Positions 57,317-64,000 of a stretch of 64,000 bases of DNA are shown here, piece by piece (position 1 is the stretch's first letter; each line of letters starts with the position of its first letter). The position numbers were made by a program, and so were the translations under genes. Source of the DNA: Pseudomonas sp. R-28-1W-6 (GTDB lineage: Bacteria; Pseudomonadota; Gammaproteobacteria; Pseudomonadales; Pseudomonadaceae); contig NZ_WELK01000004.1 of assembly GCF_009799925.1 (NCBI RefSeq), positions 62,001 to 126,000 of the forward strand. Reading direction: 5' to 3'. The notes under the pieces were generated by a model, which saw only the letters and a program-made list of their open reading frames with translations, ran no database searches and was not told the origin of the DNA.

Positions 57317-58096
57317 ATGCTGCCGATCGACGCGCCGGTCCTGCTTTACCTGTGGGACAAACGCACCTTTCACCTCAGCCAGTTCCACCAGCCGCTGCAG
57401 CTTGCACAGGCCGCGGCGATGCTGCTGGTCGGTCTGGATGGCCCGCTGCACATAACCAGCCAGGGCGACGCCCTGGCCTGTCGCAGCGCGCTGTTGCCGG
57501 CGGGGCTGGAGCTGAGCGTGGATGGCCGCGGTTCGCGGGTGGCGATCTGTTATCTCGACGTGTTCGGCGAAGATTTCGCCCTGCTGGCGCCGCGCATGGC
57601 CGCCAGCCTGACCGGCGTGCTGCATGGCCTGGACAGCGAAGCGGCCTGCATCCGGCGTTTCGACGAGTTGCACCGCAGCAGCGCGGCGCCCGAGCAGGTG
57701 TATGCCTGGCTGGACGAGCTGATCAATCCGCAGCAGGGCGTGCCCGACGGGTTTGTCTTTGACCCGCGTATCGTGCGCACCATTGAGCTGATCAAGGCGG
57801 ACGTGTCGTGCAACCAGTCCATCGCCTACCTGGCCAAGCAGGTGGGGCTGTCGGTGCCGCGCCTGACCCAGCTGTTCCGCCAGAAGATCGGCATCCCGAT
57901 CCGCCGCTATCGCCAGTGGCACCGCCTGTTCGTCACCTCGGTCGGCGTGGCGCGTGGCATGAGCCTGACCGAGGCGGCGGTGGCGGCCGGCTTCACCGAT
58001 TCGGCGCATTTCAGCCACACCTTCCGCAGCATCATCGGCATGACGCCGTCCGCGGTGCTGGCTCATCCCCAGGGCGTGCGCCTGTTCGCCGGCTAG
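57317..58096 (+). CDS. AraC-family transcriptional regulator
   Basis: A 259-residue protein. The N-terminal cupin-like sensing region (about 1-150) precedes a C-terminal double-HTH AraC domain (about 160-255) with SIAYLAKQVGLSVPRLTQLF and TEAAVAAGFTDSAHFSHTF. I chose ATG 57317 for its GGGAG ribosome-binding site; the frame extends 120 bp further upstream without one. It is divergent from lipA, so lipase control is a reasonable but untested guess. The repeat at 58096 begins in its stop codon. Confidence 0.9.
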   Translation: MLPIDAPVLLYLWDKRTFHLSQFHQPLQLAQAAAMLLVGLDGPLHITSQGDALACRSALLPAGLELSVDGRGSRVAICYLDVFGEDFALLAPRMAASLTGVLHGLDSEAACIRRFDELHRSSAAPEQVYAWLDELINPQQGVPDGFVFDPRIVRTIELIKADVSCNQSIAYLAKQVGLSVPRLTQLFRQKIGIPIRRYRQWHRLFVTSVGVARGMSLTEAAVAAGFTDSAHFSHTFRSIIGMTPSAVLAHPQGVRLFAG

Positions 58097-58196
58097 ACCC
58101 GTCTCTGGCCTGCTTTGCGTCGGCCATGCTGCGTCAAGCACAGACGCGGAAAGCGGCTTGCCACGAGCGCGACCCATGGGGCGAGTGACACGGGTC
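58096..58196. repeat. short intergenic repeat with imperfect inverted ends
   Basis: A region of about 101 bp bounded by GACCCGTCTC (58096-58105) and GACACGGGTC (58187-58196), inverted at nine of ten positions. It contains CGTCGGCCATGCTGCGT, identical over 17 bp with the repeat at 39802. It starts with the last base of the AraC-gene stop codon. The exact boundaries are uncertain. Confidence 0.55.
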
Positions 58197-58228
58197 ATGC
58201 GCATTGACCATGTGCCCTGGCGGCGGAT

Positions 58229-59164
58229 TCAGCCGCCAGGGCAGCCGCGGGCCTGCAGCCTGAGACGCACCAGCACCGGGCGGTGGTCCGAGCCCAGGTC
58301 GGGGCCGCGGCTCCGGCTGGCCAGGCGCCACTGCGGCGAGGCTAGCACCTGGTCGATGGGGATACCCAGCGGGCCGCCCCAGGTCGGCTGCAGGCCACTG
58401 GCGCGGTGCCAGCCGAGTGCCGCGAAGCGGGCGAAGGCGGCGGACCAGGGGCTGCTGTTGAGGTCGCCGGCCAGCAGCGCCGGGATGTTCTGTTCCTGGC
58501 CGCGGCGCAGCAGGGCCAGCAGCTGGCTGTCGCGCTGCAGGCGGTACTGCGGCGTCAGGGGCGGCATGGGGTGGACGGCGGTCACGCCGATGGCGCAACC
58601 GGCAAAGTCCACTTCGGCCTCGATGCGGGCAACACCCTGGTCGTCGACCGGCACCGCCGACTGCCTGATCGGCAGGCGCGACAGCAGGGCGATGCCGAAT
58701 GGCGAGTGCTGCGGGCTGACTACCCGATGCGGGTAGTCGGCCAGTCCCGATAGGGCCTGGGCATACTCGGGCGAGACTTCCTGCAGCACCACCAGCTCCG
58801 GGCGCTCCTTGGCCAGCCAGGCGCGCAGGGCACTGGCGTCGTGGTTGTCCAGGTGCACGTTGGCGCTGGCGATGGCCAGCGACGGCCCTTCGCTGCCGCT
58901 CGGCAGCGGCGGCGCGGCGCTCAGCCAGGGCAGTGGCGCCGCAAGCAACGCTAGCAGCCAGCGCCGATCCAGCCAGCTGCCGCCGGCGACCGCCAGCAGC
59001 AGGCCGGCAAGGAACAGCCATTGCCAGTGGCTGGCCAGGTCGAGCAGCCAGCTCAGCGGGGCCGGGGCGAAGGCCAGCGGCCGCTGCAGCCAGGGCAGCA
59101 GCAGGCCGAGCAGGCAGCCGCCGAGCAGCAGTCGGAAGTAGAGGATGAGGCGCGTGCGCAGCAT
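58229..59164 (-). CDS. membrane-anchored endonuclease/exonuclease/phosphatase family protein
   Basis: A 311-residue protein with three N-terminal membrane helices (about 5-85), then an EEP-fold domain. Catalytic landmarks are SANVHLDNHD, VVLQEVSPEY (metal Glu), LLAGDLNSSPWS (Asp, Asn) and GSDHRPVLV (Asp-His). The active domain should face the periplasm. Substrates could be nucleic acid, phospholipid or inositol phosphates; the sequence does not decide. Confidence 0.9.
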   Translation of the reverse strand: MLRTRLILYFRLLLGGCLLGLLLPWLQRPLAFAPAPLSWLLDLASHWQWLFLAGLLLAVAGGSWLDRRWLLALLAAPLPWLSAAPPLPSGSEGPSLAIASANVHLDNHDASALRAWLAKERPELVVLQEVSPEYAQALSGLADYPHRVVSPQHSPFGIALLSRLPIRQSAVPVDDQGVARIEAEVDFAGCAIGVTAVHPMPPLTPQYRLQRDSQLLALLRRGQEQNIPALLAGDLNSSPWSAAFARFAALGWHRASGLQPTWGGPLGIPIDQVLASPQWRLASRSRGPDLGSDHRPVLVRLRLQARGCPGG

Positions 59165-59280
59165 GGTCGGGGCAGGGGGTTACCAGTGGTGATGCAGGAT
59201 GAGCGCCGCTCGGCAGGGGTGCAAGCCCGGCTTGGCCAGGCTTCCTGGCTACGCCCGCGCCTATGGCCAGGCCGTCGGCT

Positions 59281-60609
59281 TCAGCCGCGCAGCAGCGGGC
59301 TGTCGAGCTGCGCCACGATCTCGGCGAAGTCCGGGCGCTGCTCATTACGCGGCGCCATGCACTGACCGTGCAGCTGCCACAGGGCGGCCTGCTGATCCAC
59401 TCCGTCGCTAGGCGCACAGCGTTGCAGCAGTTCCTCCAGCAGGCAGCCGAAGGCGCGCACCTCGAGCCGGCGCAGGGCGCGGCCCTGCTGGCCGTCCGCG
59501 GCGAAGAAGGAGGCCGCGCCGAAGTCGCCGAGCAGGCAGTCGCCGTGCGGGTTGACTAGCAGGTTGTGTGCGTACAGGTCGCCATGCAGGATGCCCTGGG
59601 CATGCAGGTGGGCCACGGCCGCGGCGCTTCCGCGGGCGATGCGCAGGGCTGCGGCGATGCCGAAGCGGCGCTCGGCCGGGTACTGGTCGCGGGTGCAGCT
59701 GGCGAGCGAGGGCGGCCCGGCCAGTACCCGGTAGCTCGGGTCGATCAGCTCCAGCAGCAGGCCCGCCGGTGCACCGGCCTGTTCGGCCAGCGGGCCGGCC
59801 ACGCGAATCAGGTTGGGATGCTCGCCGGCGGCCAGGCAGGCGGCCATTTCACTGTGCGGCAGGCCGTCGCTGGTCAGCGCGCCCTTGAACAGCTTGGCCG
59901 CCATCGCCTGGGGCGGCAAGCCGGGGCGCGACCACTGGGCACGGTGGATCATGCCGCTGGCGCCCTGGCCGAGCAGTTCACCGAGCTCCAGCTGGGTGCG
60001 CGCTATCGGCGGGTGCGGGTGGCGGGCCAGGGCCAGCACTTCCTCGCGGTCGCTGAAGGGGTTGCCGGCAAAGGCCAGCCAGCTCAGGCGTGGCAACTGC
60101 AGCAGCCAGTCGGGCAGGCCGTCGAGGCGGTTGGCGGCGATGCGCAGCAGTTCCAGGTTGGTACAGGCGGCCAGGCTGTCCGGCAGGTGGCTCAGCTGGT
60201 TGCCGGCCAGCATCAGCTTCTGCAGGCGCGGGCAGTCGCCCAGCTCGGGCGGCAACTGGCCGAGCTGGTTGTCGCTCAGGATCAGCCAGCGCAAGGCCTT
60301 GGGCAGCGCGGCGGCGGGCAGGTGACGCAGGCGGTTGGCCTTGAAACCGACCATCTCCAGCTGCGGGCAGTCGCCGAGCACTTCCGGCACCTCAGTGAAG
60401 GGGTTGTCCGAGCAGAACAGCACCTTGAGCTTGTGCAGCCGCGGCAGATCGGCGGGCAGGCTGGTGAGCCGGTTGGCGGAGAGGTTGAGCACTTCCAGGC
60501 TGTCGGCCAGGTCGAAGATTTCCCGGGGGAATTCGCGCAGCTCGGCGGACAGGTCCAGGCGGGTGACGCCGGCCAGTTCGCCGCGGCGCAGTTGTTCGAG
60601 GGTGTGCAT
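59281..60609 (-). CDS. leucine-rich-repeat protein with C-terminal protein kinase domain
   Basis: A 442-residue cytoplasmic protein. Residues 15-185 form about seven leucine-rich repeats (for example LEVLNLSANRLTSLPADL), ending in a cap. Residues 208-440 are an Hanks-type kinase domain. It has the G-loop LGQGASGMIHRA, Lys239 (AAKLFKG), Glu254, the catalytic loop HGDLYAHN (342-349) and DFG at 362-364. The HRD motif is HGD, and the activation loop is short, so RD-type regulation is lacking. There is no signal or membrane helix. No cognate phosphatase gene is adjacent. Target and pathway are unknown. Confidence 0.92.
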   Translation of the reverse strand: MHTLEQLRRGELAGVTRLDLSAELREFPREIFDLADSLEVLNLSANRLTSLPADLPRLHKLKVLFCSDNPFTEVPEVLGDCPQLEMVGFKANRLRHLPAAALPKALRWLILSDNQLGQLPPELGDCPRLQKLMLAGNQLSHLPDSLAACTNLELLRIAANRLDGLPDWLLQLPRLSWLAFAGNPFSDREEVLALARHPHPPIARTQLELGELLGQGASGMIHRAQWSRPGLPPQAMAAKLFKGALTSDGLPHSEMAACLAAGEHPNLIRVAGPLAEQAGAPAGLLLELIDPSYRVLAGPPSLASCTRDQYPAERRFGIAAALRIARGSAAAVAHLHAQGILHGDLYAHNLLVNPHGDCLLGDFGAASFFAADGQQGRALRRLEVRAFGCLLEELLQRCAPSDGVDQQAALWQLHGQCMAPRNEQRPDFAEIVAQLDSPLLRG

Positions 60610-60737
60610 GCGGGTCGGCAGGTACGGCTGAAAAAGGCCGCAGAGGGTAGCATTTTGCCGTGCTTGCGGCAGCCGGGGCGCAGGGGGCTTGGGTGGGTGC
60701 GATGCTTCTACCTGATTCAGGTGTGGGTATCCGGTCT

Positions 60738-60847
60738 GTAGGAGGGGGCCTTGGCCGCGAATACAGGCAGAGCACCTTCCCCTAAGAGCATCGCGGCCAA
60801 GGCCCCTCCTACGAAAAGCGGTACTGTGGGAGCGGCTTTAGCCGCGA
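60738..60847. repeat. cluster of three REP elements
   Basis: Three copies of the Pseudomonas REP family lie in the 297-bp gap 60610-60906: GTAGGAGGGGGCCTTGGCC (60738-60760), its inverted partner (60791-60812), and a divergent third copy, GTGGGAGCGGCTTTAGCC (60826-60847). The first two can pair into a long stem. No gene is seen in this gap; it also holds promoters for the kinase gene. Confidence 0.88.
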
Positions 60848-60906
60848 TGGGCGGGCGGCCCGAGGTGGTCCGATCGCGAATGAATTCGCCGCCAAAGGCG
60901 GCGGCC

Positions 60907-61368
60907 TCAGAGCCAGCGGCGCACGCGGGCGCGGTACTGCGCGTAGGGTTCGCCGAACTTGGCGTCGAGGGCGCGTTCTTCCGGGCCGATCTGCATGCGG
61001 TTGAGGTAGGCGACGAACAGCGGCAGGCCGAGCAGGCTCAGCGGGTTGCCGAGAAACAGCGCCCAGCCGCCCAGGCACAGGAGCATGCCCAGGTACATGG
61101 GGTTGCGGGTGAAGCGGTACACGCCAGTGCTGACGATGCTGCTGGTGGCACTCGGGCGGGTCGGGTTGATGGTGGTGCTGGCCTGGCGAAACGCCAGGAC
61201 CCCGGCGCTGGCCACGCCCAGCCCGCAGAGCGTCAGCAGCACGGCCAGCGTCAGCAGCCCCGGCAGCTCGAGGCCCAGGCTCGGCAGCAGGTAGGCCGGC
61301 AGCCACATGAGCAGGCCGCAGACAAACAGCACCAGCGGCGGCGGGACCTTCAGTTCGAGGGCGGACAT
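60907..61368 (-). CDS. isoprenylcysteine carboxyl methyltransferase family membrane protein
   Basis: A 153-residue integral membrane protein with about four helices and the ICMT/PEMT signature around GVYRFTRNPMYLGMLL and the C-terminal EERALDAKFGEPYAQYRARVRRWL. Relatives methylate lipids or small molecules using SAM at the membrane. ATG 61368 has AGGAGCC upstream. The substrate is unknown. Confidence 0.9.
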   Translation of the reverse strand: MSALELKVPPPLVLFVCGLLMWLPAYLLPSLGLELPGLLTLAVLLTLCGLGVASAGVLAFRQASTTINPTRPSATSSIVSTGVYRFTRNPMYLGMLLCLGGWALFLGNPLSLLGLPLFVAYLNRMQIGPEERALDAKFGEPYAQYRARVRRWL

Positions 61369-61440
61369 GGGGCGGCTCCTGACGGGGATGTGCGTCGATT
61401 GGTGCATGCCGCCTGCGGCAATGGCAAGCCCGGGGTCGTG

Positions 61441-62484
61441 TCAGTCCGCAGAATGGCGCTGTTGGCGTTTGCGCTCGACCAGTTCGGCAGCCCGCGCGCG
61501 CAGCTGGCCGCAGCCGCCGTCGATGTCCTGACCGGCGCTGTTGCGTACCTTGGTCAGCACGCCGCGGCTGTGCAGGTAGCGCACGATCTGCACGATGCGG
61601 TCGCCGTCCGGGCGCTGGAATTGGTCGGCTTCCAGGCTGTTGTAGGGGATCAGGTTGAGCACCGCGTACTTGCCCTTGAACAGGCGCAGGATCTCGTCCA
61701 TCTCCTCCTGGCTGTCGTTGATGCCCTTCAGCAGCGTCCACTGGTACTGGATCGGGTAGTCGACGGTGCGGGCGTAGGCCTCGCCCAGTTCCATCAGCTC
61801 CTCGGGGTCGATGCGCGGCGCGCGTGGCAGCAGCTGCTGGCGCAGCTCGGCATCGGTGGTGTGCAGCGACAGGGCCAGAGCCGGCTTGATCCGCTGCTGC
61901 GGCAGGCGCTCGAACACCCTCGGGTCGCCGACGGTGGAGAACACCAGGTTCTTGTGGCCGATGCCGCCTTCGGTGCCGAGCAGGTCGATGGCTTCCAGCA
62001 CGTTGTCGAGGTTGTGCGCCGGCTCGCCCATGCCCATGAACACCACCTTCTTCACCGGCCGGAAGCGCCGCGCCAGGGCCACCTGGGCGACGATCTCGGC
62101 GCTGCCGACCTGGCGCAGCAGGCCGCTCTTGCCGGTCTGGCAGAACACGCAGCCGACCGCGCAGCCGACCTGGCTCGATACGCACAGGCCGCCGCGCGGC
62201 AGCAGCACGCTCTCGATCATCTGGCCGTCGCCGAGCTCCACCAGCAGGCGCGCCGAGCCATCGGCACCGGGGTGTTCGGAGCGCAGGCGCACCAGGTTGT
62301 CGAGGTCATCGCTGAGTTGCGGCAGACCGGCGCGTACGGAAAGCGGCAGGAAGTTCTCGCTGTGCTGGCGGCGGGTGCCGCTGTTCAGCGGCTTGCCCTG
62401 CAGCCAGGCACGCACCACCCGGCCACTGTGGGCAGGCAGGGCGCCGAGATCGGCGAGGCGTTGCTGGATGTCGGGGATGCGCAT
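61441..62484 (-). CDS. RlmN-like radical SAM RNA methyltransferase (paralogue)
   Basis: A 347-residue enzyme of the RlmN/Cfr family. The 4Fe-4S site is Cys108, Cys112 and Cys115 (GCAVGCVFC). Cys101 matches the second RlmN catalytic cysteine, and Cys325 in DIDGGCGQL is the methyl-carrier position. MGMGEP is a SAM motif. It is shorter and more divergent than housekeeping RlmN, which normally lies beside ndk/pilF in Pseudomonas, so this is probably a second copy. Its RNA target could be A2503 of 23S rRNA or another adenosine. Confidence 0.9.
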   Translation of the reverse strand: MRIPDIQQRLADLGALPAHSGRVVRAWLQGKPLNSGTRRQHSENFLPLSVRAGLPQLSDDLDNLVRLRSEHPGADGSARLLVELGDGQMIESVLLPRGGLCVSSQVGCAVGCVFCQTGKSGLLRQVGSAEIVAQVALARRFRPVKKVVFMGMGEPAHNLDNVLEAIDLLGTEGGIGHKNLVFSTVGDPRVFERLPQQRIKPALALSLHTTDAELRQQLLPRAPRIDPEELMELGEAYARTVDYPIQYQWTLLKGINDSQEEMDEILRLFKGKYAVLNLIPYNSLEADQFQRPDGDRIVQIVRYLHSRGVLTKVRNSAGQDIDGGCGQLRARAAELVERKRQQRHSAD

Positions 62485-62564
62485 GGGGCGCGCATGCTAC
62501 CACTGTGCGCGGTAGCGGCGAAGCGTGGCCGGCTCGGCGGGCTGGGCCCGCCGAGCGCAGGCGA

Positions 62565-63173
62565 TTACTGGGGTTCCACGCGGATGGCCAGCGCCGAACT
62601 CAGGCGAATCACCACCTGGCTGTTGAGGTACTCGTCCTTGAGCTGCACGTCCGGGCGTACCTGCACGGTCTTGCGGGTGCCGTCGGCGAACTCCAGAGTG
62701 GCGGTGTGGCGCTTGCTGTCGATGGCCTTGACCACGGCGGTGACCTCGATGGTGTCGGCCACCAGCAGGCCCGGCTTGGAACCGGCGGGCGCTGTGGCGA
62801 CCAGCCCGGCGGCGCCATCTTCGCTGGCGGCGCCCGGTTCACGCAGGTACACCACCTGTTCCACGGCGACGGTGGCATTGACCTTGTCGCCGACCTTCAG
62901 CTGCGGGAAGTTGATCATTTCCGGACCGGCGGTGAAGCTGCGCCGATGGCCCTGGGCATCCTCCAGGGTGAAGCTGCGCTTGGCGGGGTCGATGGCGCTG
63001 ACCACGGCGCTGATTTCTTCGACCTGGGTGGTCACCCCGCCGGGCACGCCTTCGATGGTGACCTGGCTGGCGCTGGCGTTACCGCTCAGCGGTTCGTTCT
63101 GCGCCTGGGTGTTGCAGGCGGTGAGCAGCGCGGCACTGAGCAGGGCAAGGCCCAGGTGATTGAGGGTGGACAT
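62565..63173 (-). CDS. lipoprotein with two similar beta domains
   Basis: A 202-residue predicted lipoprotein with lipobox LTAC (Cys20). The mature part has two similar units, about residues 50-110 (ISAVVSAIDPAKRSFTLEDA) and 140-198 (VTAVVKAIDSKRHTATLEFA), indicating an internal duplication of a small beta domain. AGGAG supports ATG 63173. The function is unknown. It lies 18 bp downstream of the DUF2846 lipoprotein gene, so the two probably form one operon. Confidence 0.82.
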   Translation of the reverse strand: MSTLNHLGLALLSAALLTACNTQAQNEPLSGNASASQVTIEGVPGGVTTQVEEISAVVSAIDPAKRSFTLEDAQGHRRSFTAGPEMINFPQLKVGDKVNATVAVEQVVYLREPGAASEDGAAGLVATAPAGSKPGLLVADTIEVTAVVKAIDSKRHTATLEFADGTRKTVQVRPDVQLKDEYLNSQVVIRLSSALAIRVEPQ

Positions 63174-63190
63174 GCATGTTCTCCTGCAGG

Positions 63191-63664
63191 TTATTGGGGC
63201 TTGGTATGGCGGATTTCGTAGACGGCATCTTCGCTGCGCATCGGCGTCAGGTAGATGCTGTAGCTCGGCTTGGGCTGGCCGATCAGCATTTCGTCTAGGT
63301 TGTACTGCACATCCAGTTTCAGATACTTGATCTGTGCCGGGTTGAGGGTCAGCTTTTGCTGGATATCGCGCGGCTCCCACCTGGCCGCCTGGCTCAGGCC
63401 AGTGATGCGAATGCTGTGTTGCCCCGGAGCCAGTTCGACATGCCGATGGCTGTTGAACTTCAGCGTACCTATGCTCTGTTCGTCGATGAACACTTCCGGG
63501 TAGTCGTAGCGCAGCGGCTGCATCAGGCCCGGATTACTCGCTTCGGGGCGATACAGGTAGAGCACCGCCTTTTGCGGGCTGGAGGGTGGGACGGCCTCGA
63601 AATAGGCGGGGCTGCTGCAACCGGCGAGCAGCAGGGGCAGCAGCGGGAGGAACCGATGGGGCAT
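63191..63664 (-). CDS. DUF2846 lipoprotein
   Basis: A 157-residue protein with lipobox LAGC (about residue 16) and a DUF2846 beta-sandwich: QKAVLYLYRPEA, VFIDEQSIGTLKFNSHRHVELAPGQHSI and IKYLKLDV. I chose ATG 63664 because AAGGA is well placed; an ATG three codons earlier sits too close to that site. It is the first gene of the lipoprotein pair and divergent from the DUF1883 gene. Confidence 0.88.
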   Translation of the reverse strand: MPHRFLPLLPLLLAGCSSPAYFEAVPPSSPQKAVLYLYRPEASNPGLMQPLRYDYPEVFIDEQSIGTLKFNSHRHVELAPGQHSIRITGLSQAARWEPRDIQQKLTLNPAQIKYLKLDVQYNLDEMLIGQPKPSYSIYLTPMRSEDAVYEIRHTKPQ

Positions 63665-63794
63665 GCGGGGCATCCTTGTCCGGTGACGGATGAACGGGTT
63701 GATGGCCGGCCGCCAGACGGCAGGCCTACCAAGGTTAGCTGGCGATGCATCCTGTGCTATGGTCGCGCCCGGAAAAATACTGTGGGAACAGGCC

Positions 63795-64000
63795 ATGAAA
63801 TTCATTCACCAGCGCGAACACCTGAACGAGGATGATATCGTCGTCATCGAGTGCTCGCAGCCCTGCAATATACGCCTGATGAGCGATGCGAACTTCCGCA
63901 GCTTCAAGAATGGCGGCCGCCATGCCTACCACGGCGGGGCGTTCGACAAGTTCCCGGCGAAGATCACCGTGCCCAACAGCGGCTTCTGGAACATCACCAT
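63795..64000 (+). CDS. DUF1883 domain protein (cut by window edge)
   Basis: The first 68 codons from ATG 63795 read MKFIHQREHLNEDDIVVIEC and continue with CNIRLMSDANF, GGRHAYHGGAFDKFPAKITVP, typical of the DUF1883 N-terminal beta domain. Full-length proteins are about 100 residues, sometimes with a TIR domain. The frame is open to the window end. The function is unknown. Confidence 0.85.
   Translation, partial: MKFIHQREHLNEDDIVVIECSQPCNIRLMSDANFRSFKNGGRHAYHGGAFDKFPAKITVPNSGFWNIT

Overview
The window looks like a stretch of Pseudomonas chromosome. It has high GC, the order folD, tRNA-Arg/His/Leu, tig, clpP, clpX, lon, hupB, ppiD, fabI, yej-type ABC operon, mltD, gloB, rnhA, dnaQ, ldcA, a crotonase gene, fimL, nudC, sohB and cysI, and typical Pseudomonas intergenic repeats. 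From memory this order parallels the P. aeruginosa PAO1 block around PA1796 to PA1838. The species cannot be fixed from the sequence. A secreted family I.1 lipase with its foldase and a chromosomal class C beta-lactamase fit a member of the P. aeruginosa/alcaligenes/mendocina side of the genus, which is an inference. I see no prophage, integrase, CRISPR array, rRNA operon or intact insertion sequence.

Layout. 1-4400: end of a UvrD-like helicase gene, ampC beta-lactamase tucked behind an Lrp/AsnC regulator, a divergent EamA exporter, and a frameshifted periplasmic ClpP-like gene. 4400-12600: a GGDEF/EAL protein, then a redox and metal block. That block holds a DUF2271 protein with a covalent-flavin attachment motif, a PepSY-flavodoxin-reductase membrane protein, the flavin transferase ApbE, and a P1B-5-type metal ATPase fused to hemerythrin. 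12700-23600: housekeeping core with folD, three tRNAs, trigger factor, ClpXP, Lon, HU-beta, PpiD and FabI, with several clear terminators and promoters. 23600-31400: a five-gene peptide importer operon with two tandem binding proteins. 31400-39800: HDOD protein, lytic transglycosylase MltD, glyoxalase II, a methyltransferase, RNase HI, DnaQ and lysine decarboxylase. 39800-50800: crotonase, fimL-nudC, membrane proteins, a lipid-metabolism-like operon (phosphoglycerate-mutase family, SCP2, APH family, SDR) and sohB with a quinone-oxidoreductase-family gene. 50800-64000: assimilatory sulfite reductase, a stand-alone binding protein, a perfect-TIR MITE, lipase plus foldase with a divergent AraC regulator, a leucine-rich-repeat protein kinase, a second RlmN-like radical SAM enzyme, and small envelope lipoproteins.

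How the genes work together. Protein folding and proteolysis (tig, clpP, clpX, lon, ppiD, hupB) form the central cluster, and lon carries a heat-shock-type promoter. The most interesting system is at 6.3-12.6 kb. NAD(P)H electrons are predicted to cross the inner membrane through the PepSY flavoprotein to a periplasmic DUF2271 protein flavinylated by ApbE, beside a metal-exporting ATPase with a di-iron domain. A promoter region between them carries repeats resembling response-regulator sites. The intergenic spaces contain at least three MITE-like or REP-like repeat types, two of which start inside the stop codon of the preceding gene.
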